Notes: generated by a model from the sequence alone, not told the origin. Counted from the stretch's first letter, positions 32,947 to 42,571 are shown. The stretch is DNA of 53,120 nucleotides from Salaquimonas sp. (GCA_022340185.1 JAJDOK010000084.1:1-53120); one strand, 5' to 3'. Program-made: numbers and translations.

Positions 32947-34194
32947 TCAACTCTGTTTCTGCTTGTTGTAGACGTCGAATACCACCGCCGCGAGCAATAC
33001 GAGGCCCTTGATCATCTGCTGGTAATCGATGCCGATGCCCATGATCGACATGCCGTTGTTGAGCACGCCCATGAGGAAGGCGCCCACCACCGCCCCGACA
33101 ATGGTGCCTACGCCACCGGACATCGAGGCGCCGCCGATGAATACAGCCGCGATCACGTCGAGTTCCAGCGCGAAACCGGCTTTCGGCGTGGCGGTGTTCA
33201 GTCGTGCGGCGAACACCATGCCGGCGGCGGCGGCCAGCACGCCCATGTTGACGAAGGCCAGGAATGTAAGCCGTTCGGTCTTGATGCCGGACAGCTTGGC
33301 GGCCTTGGAGTTGCCGCCCAGCGCGTAGACTCGCCGCCCGATTACCGTGTTCTGCGTCAGGAAGGCGTAGACCATGGTCAGCACCGCCATGGTGATCAGC
33401 ACATTGGGCAAGCCACGGAAGGTCGAAAGCTTGTAGGTGATGAAGATCAGCGCTGCCGTGACGATGGCGTTGCGGGCAACGAACAGGCCGCGGGGCTCGT
33501 CGAGCACGCCATAGGCACGGTTGCGCGCGCGTTGGCGCATGCCGATCCAGATCAGCGCGGCGGCTGCTACCGCGCCGACCAGCAGCGCCAGGACGTTGAC
33601 ATTGCGGACATCGAAGAGCCCGGCCAGGCTCTTGCCGAAACCGGCAGGAAACACGTCTGGTACGAATCCGTTGGCGATCACCTGGAATTCACGCGGGAAC
33701 GGGCCGACGGACTGGCCTTCCAGAAGCCATAGTGACAGCCCGCGAAACACCAGCATGCCCGCCAGCGTGACAATGAAGGAGGGGATGCGCCAGTAGGCGA
33801 TCCAGTAGCCCTGCGCGGCACCGATCAAACCCCCGACAATCAGGCAAACGGCTACGGCCACGATCATCGGCTGGTGAAGATGGACCATCATCACGGCCGC
33901 AAGCGCGCCGATGAAACCCATGACCGAACCGACCGACAGGTCGATATTGCCGGACACGATGACGACGAGCATGCCAAGCGCCATGATGACGATGTAGGAG
34001 TTCTGCAGCAGCAGATTGGTGATGTTGACCGCGCTCAGCAATGTGCCGTCCGTTACGATCTGGAAGAACAGCATGATCGCGATGAGGGCAAACAGCAGGC
34101 CGTATTCGCGCAGATGCGAGGCAAGATATTCGCCAACGCGCTTGCCGGAGCCGGATGTCCTTTCGGCGGTGTCCTCGCCTTGAACCAGAGCCAC
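32947..34194 (-). CDS. gguB: Multiple-monosaccharide ABC transporter permease GguB
   Basis: The 415-residue membrane protein is of the XylH/GguB type, larger than RbsC because of extra spans in the middle. Motifs are LGMLVVIVSGNIDLSVGSVM, IPSFIVTLAGMLVFRG, VYALGGNSKAAKLSGIKTER (coupling loop) and FIGGASMSGGVGTIVGAVVG. The GTG at 34194 is preceded by GGGAGGGAGAGC, which makes it the best start despite a longer open frame. It follows gguA by 11 bp and forms the channel for ChvE-bound sugars. Confidence 0.93.
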   Translation of the reverse strand: MALVQGEDTAERTSGSGKRVGEYLASHLREYGLLFALIAIMLFFQIVTDGTLLSAVNITNLLLQNSYIVIMALGMLVVIVSGNIDLSVGSVMGFIGALAAVMMVHLHQPMIVAVAVCLIVGGLIGAAQGYWIAYWRIPSFIVTLAGMLVFRGLSLWLLEGQSVGPFPREFQVIANGFVPDVFPAGFGKSLAGLFDVRNVNVLALLVGAVAAAALIWIGMRQRARNRAYGVLDEPRGLFVARNAIVTAALIFITYKLSTFRGLPNVLITMAVLTMVYAFLTQNTVIGRRVYALGGNSKAAKLSGIKTERLTFLAFVNMGVLAAAAGMVFAARLNTATPKAGFALELDVIAAVFIGGASMSGGVGTIVGAVVGAFLMGVLNNGMSIMGIGIDYQQMIKGLVLLAAVVFDVYNKQKQS

Positions 34195-34205
34195 GCTCTC
34201 CCTCC

Positions 34206-35723
34206 CTATTCGTTGACGATGAGCGACATGATGCGCTCCTGGCTCGCCTCGGCCGCGGATAGGTCGGCGACGAGCTTGCCCTCGTTCATCACATAAATGC
34301 GGTCGCACATGCCGATGAGTTCGGGCATCTCCGACGAGATCATGACGACACCCTTTCCCTGAGCCGCCAGATCATTGATGATGGTGTAGATTTCGTATTT
34401 CGCCCCGACGTCGATACCACGCGTCGGTTCGTCGAGGATCAGCACCTGGGGCGTGGTGTTGAGCCATTTGGCCAGCACGACCTTCTGCTGGTTGCCGCCC
34501 GACAGATTGACCACCTTCTGGAAGACCGTCGGGGTGCGGATGTTGAGCGCGTCGCGGAACTTCTCGGCGACCCGCGTCTCTTCGTTGCGGTCGAGAACAC
34601 CCGCCGATGCCACGCCTTCGAGATTGGCAAGCGTCGTATTGAAGCGAATGGTTTCATCGAGAACCAGGCCGAGCGACTTGCGGTCCTCGGTCACATAGGA
34701 GATCCCCGCATCGATGGCACGATCGGCGCTTGAAACATCGATCGGTTTGCCGCCGATGCTCACCGCGCCGGAGATGTTCCTGCCATAGCTGTGGCCGAAG
34801 ATCGACATCGCCAGTTCGGTGCGGCCTGATCCCATGAGACCCGCGATGCCGACGACCTCGCCCTTGCGCACCTTGAAGCTGGCATTCTTGATCACCTGGC
34901 GCTCGGTATGCTCGGGGTGCCAGACATTCCACCCTTCCACTTCCATCAGCACTTCGCCCGGCTGGTGGGTGCGCTCGGGGAAACGATGCGTCATGTCGCG
35001 CCCGACCATGTCGCGGACAATCCGGTTCTCGCTTAAGCCTTCCGAAGCGTCGAGCGTGGAAATCGTCGTACCGTCGCGGATCACGGTGACTGTGTCGGCG
35101 ACGTAGCGCACCTCGCCGAGCTTGTGGGAAATGATGATGCAGGTCACCCCGTGCGACTGCAATTCCAGCATCAGGTCGAGCAGCTTCCTGCTGTCGCTTT
35201 CCTGAAGTGCCGCCGTCGGTTCGTCGAGGATCAGCAGTTTGACGTCCTTTGACAGCGCCTTGGCGATTTCGACCAGTTGCTGTTTGCCCACGCCGATGCT
35301 GTCCACCTTGGTTGTCGGCGGTTCCTTCAGGCCGACCTTTGCCAGCAGCGCCTCGGTACGCTTGTTGGTCTCGTGCCAGTCGATGACGCCGCGGTTGGCG
35401 CGCTCGTTGCCGAGAAAGATGTTTTCGGCGATCGAAAGCTGCGGGATCAGCGCCAGTTCCTGATGGATGATGATGATGCCGCGATCCTCGCTGTCGCGGA
35501 TGTCGCGGAAGGCGACGGGCTCGTCCTCGAAGATGATCTCGCCGTCATAGCTGCCGGCGGGATAGATGCCGGACAGGACTTTCATCAGCGTGGATTTGCC
35601 CGCGCCGTTCTCGCCGCAGATCGCGTGTATCTCGCCCTGGCGCACGCTTACGCTCACCCGGTCGAGCGCCCGAACACCGGGAAACTCCTTGGTGATATCT
35701 CGCATTTCGAGAAGCGTACTCAT
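34206..35723 (-). CDS. gguA: Multiple-monosaccharide ABC transporter ATP-binding protein GguA
   Basis: The 505-residue double-cassette ATPase has a first Walker A of GENGAGKST, Walker [13 protein letters not shown] and H-loop IISHKLGEV. The second cassette has the degenerate [18 protein letters not shown], signature [15 protein letters not shown] and [13 protein letters not shown]. It powers the ChvE-GguAB importer of galactose, arabinose, xylose, glucose and related sugars. It is preceded by a gap with a strong hairpin (35752-35787) after chvE. Confidence 0.94.
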   Translation of the reverse strand: MSTLLEMRDITKEFPGVRALDRVSVSVRQGEIHAICGENGAGKSTLMKVLSGIYPAGSYDGEIIFEDEPVAFRDIRDSEDRGIIIIHQELALIPQLSIAENIFLGNERANRGVIDWHETNKRTEALLAKVGLKEPPTTKVDSIGVGKQQLVEIAKALSKDVKLLILDEPTAALQESDSRKLLDLMLELQSHGVTCIIISHKLGEVRYVADTVTVIRDGTTISTLDASEGLSENRIVRDMVGRDMTHRFPERTHQPGEVLMEVEGWNVWHPEHTERQVIKNASFKVRKGEVVGIAGLMGSGRTELAMSIFGHSYGRNISGAVSIGGKPIDVSSADRAIDAGISYVTEDRKSLGLVLDETIRFNTTLANLEGVASAGVLDRNEETRVAEKFRDALNIRTPTVFQKVVNLSGGNQQKVVLAKWLNTTPQVLILDEPTRGIDVGAKYEIYTIINDLAAQGKGVVMISSEMPELIGMCDRIYVMNEGKLVADLSAAEASQERIMSLIVNE

Positions 35724-35751
35724 GGCGGCGGCTCCGCCTCTTTTAAGGCGA

Positions 35752-35787
35752 GGGCACTCCCCGCTGCAAACCCGGCGGGAAGTGCCC
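35752..35787 (-). terminator. Attenuating hairpin between chvE and gguA
   Basis: GGGCACT-CCCGC and GCGGG-AGTGCCC arms pair over about 12 bp with one mismatch, downstream of the chvE stop on the minus strand. A short T-run is seen only farther on (AAAAGAGG on this strand), so it probably acts as a partial terminator that keeps chvE mRNA abundant. Confidence 0.65.
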
Positions 35788-35804
35788 GGCCAAATGAAGC
35801 CTAC

Positions 35805-36872
35805 TTACTGGATCTGGTCCTTGGTGTAATAACCGGAACCGATCAGCACCTCTTCCCAGTTGTCCTTGTCGACGGAAACCGGCTCCAGCAGATAGGACGG
35901 CACGACCTTGACGCCGTTGTCATAGGTCTTGGTGTCGTTGATTTTCGGCTCGCCGCCCTGAAGCAGCGCATCGACCATGCCTACCGTGACGCCCGCAAGT
36001 TCGCGCGTGTCCTTGAAGATGGTTGAGTACTGCTCGCCTGCCAGGATCGACTTGACCGAAGGAATTTCCGCATCCTGGCCGGTGACGATCGGCATTTTCA
36101 GATCGCCCGAACCGTAGCCGACGCCCTTCAGTGCCGAAAGAATGCCGATGGACAGGCCGTCATAGGGCGAAAGCGCGCCATGGAGTTGCTTGTCGCCATA
36201 ATTGGCCGAAAGCAGATTTTCCATGCGCGACTGGGCCACAGCGCCATCCCAGCGCAGCGTACCGACCGTATCCATGCCCATCTGTCCCGAAGGAATGACG
36301 ATTTCGCCGGAATCGATCATCGGTTGCAGAACCGACATGGCGCCGTTGTAGAAGAAGAAGGCGTTGTTGTCGTCCGGCGAGCCGCCGAACAGTTCGACGT
36401 TCCATGGCTTGGCGTCGGGGAAGCGTTCCTTCAGGCCCTGCACCAGCGAATTGGCCTGCTGCACGCCGACCTTGAAGTTGTCGAAGGTCGCGTAATAGTC
36501 GACATTGGCGCTGTCGCGGATCAGGCGGTCATAGGCGATGATCTTGATGCCGGAGGCCGCGGCGTTTTCCAGTGCGTTGGACAATGTCGTGCCGTCGATG
36601 GCGGCAATGACGAGGACGTTCACACCCTTGGTGATCATGTTCTCGATCTGCGCCAGCTGGTTGGGGATGTCATCCTCGGCATATTGCAGGTCGGTGGCAT
36701 AACCTGCCTTTTCGAACTGCTTCACCATCGAATTGCCGTCTGAAATCCATCGTGACGACGATTTGGTGGGCATTGCGATGCCGATGGTACCCTTGTCCTG
36801 TGCAACCGCCGGAGCGGTGAAAACCGCCGCGCCGATGGCGAGCGCGGATATCAGGCCGAATAATTTCCTCAT
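35805..36872 (-). CDS. chvE: Multiple-sugar-binding periplasmic protein ChvE
   Basis: The 355-residue protein begins with a signal peptide ([20 protein letters not shown], cleaved after PAVA) and then [38 protein letters not shown] and LAPYD-like [11 protein letters not shown]. These are typical ChvE/XylF-type features. In Agrobacterium ChvE binds several aldoses for uptake and also relays sugar signals to VirA. No vir genes are visible here, so uptake is the likely role. It opens the catabolic operon and is divergent from gbpR, its known regulator. Confidence 0.94.
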   Translation of the reverse strand: MRKLFGLISALAIGAAVFTAPAVAQDKGTIGIAMPTKSSSRWISDGNSMVKQFEKAGYATDLQYAEDDIPNQLAQIENMITKGVNVLVIAAIDGTTLSNALENAAASGIKIIAYDRLIRDSANVDYYATFDNFKVGVQQANSLVQGLKERFPDAKPWNVELFGGSPDDNNAFFFYNGAMSVLQPMIDSGEIVIPSGQMGMDTVGTLRWDGAVAQSRMENLLSANYGDKQLHGALSPYDGLSIGILSALKGVGYGSGDLKMPIVTGQDAEIPSVKSILAGEQYSTIFKDTRELAGVTVGMVDALLQGGEPKINDTKTYDNGVKVVPSYLLEPVSVDKDNWEEVLIGSGYYTKDQIQ

Positions 36873-37022
36873 TTGATCCTCCCGGAAAATCCTTCTGCCA
36901 ACATCCTCCCCTCCGAGGCGATGGCAAACGACACAGGCCCGTGCTGGACCCGCGCGAACGGTAGGGAGTTCCCCGAATGCATTTCAATTAATTAGATTGA
37001 CAGTCTGCATACCATTATTGAT

Positions 37023-37970
37023 ATGAAGGTTATGCCCAGTCAAACGCACCGGCTGCAACTGAGGGATTTCCGGCTGATCCAGGCCATTGTGGAGACCGGT
37101 CAATTGGCGCTTGCTGCCGAGCGGCTCTCGATGACCCAGCCGGCCGCCTCGCGCCTGCTCGCCAGCATAGAACGGCAGATCGGCACGCCGATCTTCATCC
37201 GCCATCCCAAGGGCATGACGCCATCCCCGATCGGCGTAACGCTGGTGCACAACGCCAACGGCCTTCTGCGCAGCTTCGAGCGGACCATCCAGGAAACGGA
37301 TGCGGCGATTGCCGGACGCACCGGTACGGTTCGAGTAGGCGCGGTCACCGGCGGAGCCGTCGGGCTCGTGGTTCCCGCCATCCGCAAGCTCAAGGAATCG
37401 GCGGCCAGTGCGGACATACATGTCGATGTGGCATCGAGCGACGTGCTGATCGCAGGACTGCTGCGCGGCGATTTTGATTTCGTGCTTGCGCGCATCACGC
37501 CCGGAATCGACACACGGCAGTTCTCGCTGTCGCGTGGCCGCGTCGAAGTGGTGCGTTTTCTGGTTCGGCGCGGCCACCGGCTGATCAAGGGCCGGCCGCT
37601 GCATCTGCACGAGCTCGTCGGTTACGAATGGGTCGTCCAGGCGCCCCACACACCGATGCGCCTGGCCGTCGAGGAGGCGTTCATTGCGCAGGGCATTCCC
37701 CTGCCGACGGAAATCATCAACACGACGTCGCTATTGGTGATGATCGCCTATCTGGCTTCGACGGACGCCATCGCGCCTGCATCGCGGGAACTGGCTGGAC
37801 TGGTTGCACCGGGCGAGGGGGACAGCCAGCTGGTCGCGCTTGATCTCGATCAGCCGATCACAGTCAACCCGTACCACCTCATCTGCCTGAAGCATCAGAT
37901 GAGGAGTCCTCTGGCGCAGCGGCTGCAGGATCTCGTTTTCCAGGGGCTTTCACAGAATGCGGCGGGTTAG
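37023..37970 (+). CDS. gbpR: LysR-family regulator GbpR
   Basis: The 315-residue LysR protein has a helix-turn-helix near residues 15-75 (FRLIQAIVETGQLALAAERL, then MTQPAASRLLASIE). An effector domain includes GTVRVGAVTGGAVGLVVPAI and GDFDFVLARITPGID. It is divergent from chvE with a 150-bp gap, the same arrangement as gbpR-chvE in Agrobacterium, where GbpR activates chvE in response to galactose and arabinose. The gap contains AT-rich DNA (ATTTCAATTAATTAGATTG) next to the gbpR start that may hold its binding site. The 3' end abuts an IS fragment, but the protein length is normal. Confidence 0.9.
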   Translation: MKVMPSQTHRLQLRDFRLIQAIVETGQLALAAERLSMTQPAASRLLASIERQIGTPIFIRHPKGMTPSPIGVTLVHNANGLLRSFERTIQETDAAIAGRTGTVRVGAVTGGAVGLVVPAIRKLKESAASADIHVDVASSDVLIAGLLRGDFDFVLARITPGIDTRQFSLSRGRVEVVRFLVRRGHRLIKGRPLHLHELVGYEWVVQAPHTPMRLAVEEAFIAQGIPLPTEIINTTSLLVMIAYLASTDAIAPASRELAGLVAPGEGDSQLVALDLDQPITVNPYHLICLKHQMRSPLAQRLQDLVFQGLSQNAAG

Positions 37971-38017
37971 CTGGGCGGCGTGCACTATGGGCAGGATATT
38001 GTCCAAGACGAGTTGGC

Positions 38018-38497
38018 CGCGAATGCCTGGCGAACAAGGTGAAGCGAAAGCTGAACTCGACCGATGAGATCGATGCCTTGAGCGATCTGTTCATCCTGCG
38101 TGGCGTGCCCGCGTTCATACGGTCTGACAATGGCCCGGAGTTCGTTGCCCATGCCGTGCGGGACTGGATCAAGGCCGTCGGCGCCAAGACGGCCCACATC
38201 GAGCCAGGCTCACCCCTCTCGGCGGCGCTTCGCTTGCCTGCCGGGCAATGCATGGGAGAACGGATGTTGCGAGAGCTTCAATGCGCGGTTCCGCGACGAG
38301 CTGGTCGACGGGGAGATCTTTTACTCACTGCGGGAGGCCAAGATCATAATCGAAAGCTGGCGCCAGCATTACAACACGAAACGACCGCACAGCGCCTTGG
38401 GATACAGGCCGCCAGCGCCCGAAACCATCATCACGGTGGCGCAGAGGCCGGTCATGCACTAACAATCAAACTGGACCACTCAGGTAAGGCTGCTCAA
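38018..38497 (+). pseudogene. IS3-family transposase OrfB fragment
   Basis: Only the 3' third of an OrfB is present: RECLANKVKRKLNSTDEI, then FIRSDNGPEFVAHAVRDW (second catalytic Asp), then after a 37-nt insertion and frame change WENGCCESFNARFRDELVDG (catalytic Glu) and the tail TKRPHSALGYRPPAPE. Sequence upstream of about 38018 no longer matches a transposase, so the left part is lost. The right IS end is probably near the GGTAAGGCTGCTCA at 38483-38497. This is a different IS3 subgroup from the element at 1245 (DNG/WENG type against DRGSQYCS type). It separates gbpR from the YeeE gene. Confidence 0.85.
38214..38250 (+). repeat. 37-nt insertion in IS3 orfB, copy B
   Basis: An extra segment interrupts the conserved EPGSPWENG motif: EPGS is read before it and WENG after it in another frame. 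The first 32 nt (38214-38245) are identical to 2106-2137. The last five differ at two positions (CAATG against TAATA). After both copies comes one variable base and then ATGGG. Removing 37 nt restores the codons for Ser-Pro-Trp-Glu-Asn exactly. Confidence 0.8.
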
Positions 38498-38516
38498 TTG
38501 CGCCCACCCTTGGCGA

Positions 38517-39611
38517 TCAGGCGATCCGTTCCATCGTCTTGATACCGGCGACACCGCCGGTGACGATCGCCGCGAAGGTGATGATCGAGCCGACGGCGAG
38601 CGTCGAAAATCCCGTGATCGCCTGACCGACCGTGCAGCCGAGCGCCAGCACGCCGCCGATACCCATCAACACCGCGCCGACCATGTTGCGTGCAGCGTCC
38701 CCGGAATCGGCGAAGGAGGATAGCGACAGCCGGCCGGAACTCACCGCGCCGATGAAGCCGCCCGCGATCGCGCCGAACGTGGTGGTGACCGCGAATCCCG
38801 GCGGGCCGAGTGCGGTATAGCGCATCAGATAGTCGATTGTGTCGCCGGCGGGCCGGACATAGGTCAGCGAGATCAGCTGCACCGGCACGTCGGCGAACTC
38901 GTCGGCAGCCAGTCCCGTCAGGAACCATCCGGCGGTGACGCACAGCCCGATGCCGAACCCGGCCACGATGTCGCGCGGGGAGGAACGGAACGAGGCGTCC
39001 TTGAAGCAGTAGATCAGCAGCACCGCCGCAATGACGAGCACACTGATGAAGATGGCCGTCTGCGCGGAAAGTCCGCTCGCCCAGGAGATGATTTCACCCA
39101 GCCGCTGCGTTTCCATGCCCGAGCCGGCGAGGTCTATGGCGGTCGGGTCGAAAATCGCGACGCGCAGTGGACCGATCAGCCCTCCGATGGTGATGAAGGC
39201 GAAGATGCCGGTAATGATGAGGACGACAACCGAACCAAGGTCGCCGCCGCCGGCACGCACCAGATTGCGGCTGATGCAGCCGCCCGCAAACACCATGCCG
39301 AAACCGAACATCAGCCCGCCGGCAATATTGGCGAGCCAGTTGAGATTGGGCGCCAGATACATGGAATCGGCCATGTTGGCGACGCCTGCGCCCTCGATGG
39401 CCGCGACGCCCAATATGGCCGTGGCGCCGGCGAGCAGCCAGGCACGGAAACGGTTGTAGCTGCCGAAGGTGACGATGTCGGAGATCGAGCCCATCGTGCA
39501 GAAATTGGTTCTCTGCACGATGAAGCCGAAGACGAGACCGATGATGAGTCCGCCCCAGCCGATATAAAACGCAGCCGATTCGATAACGGCCTCGCGCCAG
39601 ACCTCGATCAT
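38517..39611 (-). CDS. YeeE/YedE (TsuA-like) sulfur transporter
   Basis: The 364-residue membrane protein with about nine spans has conserved cysteine motifs of the YeeE/YedE family: VQRTNFCTMGSISD, VFAGGCISRNLVRAGGGDLG and LALGCTVGQAITGFSTLAVG. The characterised TsuA protein imports thiosulfate through such a row of cysteines. Relatives may carry other sulfur or selenium species. The ATG follows GGGAGGAGGCAAAC. No TusA/SirA or rhodanese gene is adjacent. Its stop is only 20 bp from the IS fragment end. The 146 bp upstream show no gene. Confidence 0.85.
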   Translation of the reverse strand: MIEVWREAVIESAAFYIGWGGLIIGLVFGFIVQRTNFCTMGSISDIVTFGSYNRFRAWLLAGATAILGVAAIEGAGVANMADSMYLAPNLNWLANIAGGLMFGFGMVFAGGCISRNLVRAGGGDLGSVVVLIITGIFAFITIGGLIGPLRVAIFDPTAIDLAGSGMETQRLGEIISWASGLSAQTAIFISVLVIAAVLLIYCFKDASFRSSPRDIVAGFGIGLCVTAGWFLTGLAADEFADVPVQLISLTYVRPAGDTIDYLMRYTALGPPGFAVTTTFGAIAGGFIGAVSSGRLSLSSFADSGDAARNMVGAVLMGIGGVLALGCTVGQAITGFSTLAVGSIITFAAIVTGGVAGIKTMERIA

Positions 39612-39757
39612 GTTTGCCTCCTCCCATGCATTCGCAAGCGCATATGCAGCCTATTTTCACTGATTATAGAAACATTGCAATATTTGAATGTAATTTACGT
39701 GCAAGGTCATGGATGCAGTCGGAGCGAACACCGCGGCAACGGCCGCCGTAGCCGGAC

Positions 39758-40657
39758 CTAGTGAGCAGGTTTCACATAGCGCCGCCAGTCGTGCTCTTCG
39801 GCAAAGCCCAGCATTTCGCGAATCTTGCGGTTTGAAAACAGCGCCTCGTATTCGCCCAGCTCACGGCTGAGCGGCACATTGGGGAAGAAGCGTTTCAGGA
39901 TTTCGGCGTTCGGGATATCCATGCCATTGGTGTCATTGCCGGCATTGAACACCTGATAGCCAAGCCCGTCCTTCTGCAGGCACAGATCGACGATCTGGCC
40001 GAGATCGCGCGCGTCGATATAGCAGAAGATGTTGCGCCGCCTTTGCGCCGGATCGGCGAAGAAGCCGGGGAAGAGATCGTATTCGTGCGGCTCGATCACA
40101 TTGCCGATCCTCAGCGCATAGATATCGAAGCCCGAGCGGCGCTGGAACGCGCGTGCGGTCTTCTCGTTGACGACCTTGGAAAGCCCGTAGCTGTCCATGG
40201 GATCGACGTCGTAATCTTCTTCGACCGGCAAGGAGTGCGGATCGGTCTTGCCGTCGGAGAAGCAAACGCCATAGGTGGTTTCCGACGAGGCGATCACGAT
40301 TTTCCGGATTCCAAGTTTTACGGCGGCCTCGATCACGTTATAGGTGCCGATCGCGTTGACCCGGAAAGTCTCGTTGTCCGGCTTGATCAGGATGCGCGGT
40401 ATGGCGGCGAAATGAACTACCGCATCGAAAGCGGGAACCCCGGTGCCGGGTTCCAGTTCGTCGAAATTGGCATAGGACGTCATGACGTTAAACATCTGGC
40501 CGGAATCGGTGATGTCGGCGCTCAGATTGTCGACGCCGGGATGGTCGAGCGGCGTCAGGTCCACATTGACCACGCGGTGACCCCTGTCGAGGAGATAGGG
40601 AACGACATGGCGGCCGGCCTTGCCCGATCCGCCCGTGAACAGAATGCGCTTTGCCAT
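39758..40657 (-). CDS. NAD-dependent epimerase/dehydratase family protein
   Basis: The 299-residue extended SDR has TGGSGKAGRHV (residues 8-18) as dinucleotide-binding motif, VVHFAAIPRI, SSETTYGVCF and the catalytic YGLSK. It is close in layout to uronate dehydrogenases and sugar epimerases, but no motif fixes the substrate. It stands alone, oriented away from the small secreted-protein gene. It is not closely similar to the other SDR at 19863 beyond the fold. Confidence 0.82.
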   Translation of the reverse strand: MAKRILFTGGSGKAGRHVVPYLLDRGHRVVNVDLTPLDHPGVDNLSADITDSGQMFNVMTSYANFDELEPGTGVPAFDAVVHFAAIPRILIKPDNETFRVNAIGTYNVIEAAVKLGIRKIVIASSETTYGVCFSDGKTDPHSLPVEEDYDVDPMDSYGLSKVVNEKTARAFQRRSGFDIYALRIGNVIEPHEYDLFPGFFADPAQRRRNIFCYIDARDLGQIVDLCLQKDGLGYQVFNAGNDTNGMDIPNAEILKRFFPNVPLSRELGEYEALFSNRKIREMLGFAEEHDWRRYVKPAH

Positions 40658-40746
40658 GAATGACTCCGGCTGGAAGATTGCGTTATGCAGCCTATAGCAA
40701 GCCAGGTCCGGTTCGGTCGAATCGCAGCCTCATGATCCCGGTGCGC

Positions 40747-40782
40747 AAAAAGCCAAAAGGCCCCGGCAATGCCGGAGCCCTT
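40747..40782 (-). terminator. Rho-independent terminator of the small secreted-protein gene
   Basis: On the minus strand GGGCTCCGGC pairs with GCCGGGGCC around ATT and is followed by TTTTGGCTTTTT. It lies 25 bp after the stop at 40807. Confidence 0.85.
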
Positions 40783-40806
40783 CGGAGGAGATTGCTTGGG
40801 AATCGG

Positions 40807-41070
40807 TTAGCGGCAGATGCGGACGCGATGCCAGCGCCAGCCATAGTAACCCCACAGCCTGCGCTTCACCCACCAGCAATGCGGGAAATAGCCGTAGCCA
40901 TAACCGCCGCCATAATAGTGGACCTGCGTGGCCTGGTTGGCAGTCGATTCGATCGGTGCCAGACGGGTCATGCCGGCGGCCGAAGCGGAAGTGGAAACGG
41001 CGGCGGCGCCGCTTGTCGAGAGGACGGCAATGGCGATGGCCGTCGAAAGAGTCTTGCGGATCTTGGTCAT
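40807..41070 (-). CDS. Small secreted protein, Gly/Tyr/Trp-rich
   Basis: The 87-residue protein starts with a signal peptide (MTKIRKTLSTAIAIAVLSTS, cleaved near ASA). The mature part is short and rich in aromatic and basic residues, with HYYGGGYGYGYFPHCWWVKR, ending in WHRVRICR with two cysteines that could pair in the periplasm. AGGAGA precedes the ATG, and a good terminator follows, so it is a true single-gene unit. The function is not known. Such YGGGYG-type proteins are frequent in rhizobia and may be envelope-associated. Confidence 0.75.
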   Translation of the reverse strand: MTKIRKTLSTAIAIAVLSTSGAAAVSTSASAAGMTRLAPIESTANQATQVHYYGGGYGYGYFPHCWWVKRRLWGYYGWRWHRVRICR

Positions 41071-41224
41071 GTCAAGGTCTCCTCTGGAGTTGTAGTCAGG
41101 GCAACACACCCTGCCATGACCCCGAGATGGGACCTCAGGTTCGGAGTACCTGTGCCATCTGGCACAGGCGATAAGAAAGCTAATTAAAACAACATATTGG
41201 CAGGAAAAATATTTCAGGTGCGGC

Positions 41225-42571
41225 TCAGCCCCAATTGTCCCGCAGATCCGCGGCGGCATAGATCGCGCCCAGCATGAGGCGACGCAGCGGCGCCAGCGCA
41301 AAGCGCGGCAGGGGTCGGCGCATGATCGCCGGGATTGCTTCGCCCGCGTCTTTCGTCCCCGCTATGAAATTGGCCATCAGCCTGCCCGTATAACCGCTCA
41401 TGGCAACGCCATTGCCGTGCCAGGCGAAGGCGCCAAAGGCGTTTTCAACATCGCCCAGCGGCCCGGCATAGGGCGTCAGCGGACGGGTCAGGCAGACAAA
41501 GCCCGACCAGGCGTAGTCGCTCTCGATATGCGCCCAGCTCGGGAACAGCCGCTCGAAGCTGGCGCGCAGAGCATTCTGGCTGCGTTTCATGCCGTCGGGC
41601 GAGGCATCGATCCCGCCGCGTCCGCCGAACAGGAAGCGTCCGTCCGGCAAGAGCCGGAAATAATGCAGCAGATCTCGCGTATCATGCGCCGGCGCCACAC
41701 TGTTCCAGCCCTGCGCCGAACGCTCCCCCTCGCTGATCTTCCGCGTCACCATGATGCGCGACAGCGCCGGCAGCAGCCGCCCGCCGACCCATGGCGCAAC
41801 ATCTTCCGGCGTATAGCCATTGGTTGCCAGCAGTACCTTGTCAGCCGTGATTTCCGCGTCCGCAGTCCGCAGGACATGCCGTCCGCTCGTCATGCGCCAC
41901 TGGGTCACCTGTGAATCGGCGAAGATGATCGCGCCGGCCCTGTGGGTGGCTGCGGCGAGCCCGCGCAGATATTTCAAGGGATGCAGGCCGAAGGCTTCGG
42001 GATCGAGCAGGCCGGCATGGAAATGCGGGCCGCAATAGCCGCGTTCGGCAAGTTCCCCGGCCGTGAGGAAACGCTGGTCGAGGCCGAAGGTCGCGTTCAT
42101 GAACGCCGTCTCCTCCCGCAATGGTCCAATTCGCGATCGCTTGTGGGCGAGGCGCAGATCGCCGCCCTGTGTCGCATCGGCGTCCACACCTTCTGATGAC
42201 AGGAAATCACGCACATGCGCCACCGAATCGCGCAACGCCCGGTGAAAGGTGCGCGTTTCGTCGATGCCGTGGCGGCGGATCATGACCTCGTAGGAAAGCT
42301 TTGCCGCGCCGGCCGAGCAGAAACCCCCATTGCGTCCGGAAGCGCCCCAGCCGGGCCGCCCGGCATCAAGGATGATCACCTTCATGCCGTGAACGCGGCT
42401 GAGCCACAACGCTGCCGTCAGACCGGCATAGCCGCCGCCGACAATGGCGACATCGGCCATATGCGCGCCGCTGCAGCGGGGCGGCGCAAAGCTGAGTGGC
42501 GCAGCGGTGTCTTCCCAGTAGCTCGGCACCGGACGGGAGAATTCATAGGCGCTTTGATGGTAGAGCGGCAT
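41225..42571 (-). CDS. FAD-dependent amine/amino acid oxidoreductase (DadA/PuuB-like)
   Basis: The 448-residue flavoprotein of the DAO family has the dinucleotide motif VAIVGGGYAGLTAALWLSR near residue 40, GWGASGRNGGFCS after it and the C-terminal FAD contact AWHGNGVAMSGYTGRL. The N-terminus (YEFSRPVPSYWEDTA) resembles gamma-glutamylputrescine oxidoreductases. It would oxidise a secondary or primary amine, passing electrons to oxygen or quinone. The ATG at 42571 gives this conserved start. It is divergent from rnd with a 148-bp gap. The substrate is not known. Confidence 0.85.
   Translation of the reverse strand: MPLYHQSAYEFSRPVPSYWEDTAAPLSFAPPRCSGAHMADVAIVGGGYAGLTAALWLSRVHGMKVIILDAGRPGWGASGRNGGFCSAGAAKLSYEVMIRRHGIDETRTFHRALRDSVAHVRDFLSSEGVDADATQGGDLRLAHKRSRIGPLREETAFMNATFGLDQRFLTAGELAERGYCGPHFHAGLLDPEAFGLHPLKYLRGLAAATHRAGAIIFADSQVTQWRMTSGRHVLRTADAEITADKVLLATNGYTPEDVAPWVGGRLLPALSRIMVTRKISEGERSAQGWNSVAPAHDTRDLLHYFRLLPDGRFLFGGRGGIDASPDGMKRSQNALRASFERLFPSWAHIESDYAWSGFVCLTRPLTPYAGPLGDVENAFGAFAWHGNGVAMSGYTGRLMANFIAGTKDAGEAIPAIMRRPLPRFALAPLRRLMLGAIYAAADLRDNWG

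Noticed and set aside
35805-36872. Agrobacterium-type virulence signalling through ChvE
   Set aside because: No vir genes, border repeats or VirA-like kinase are in the window. The operon context supports sugar catabolism.
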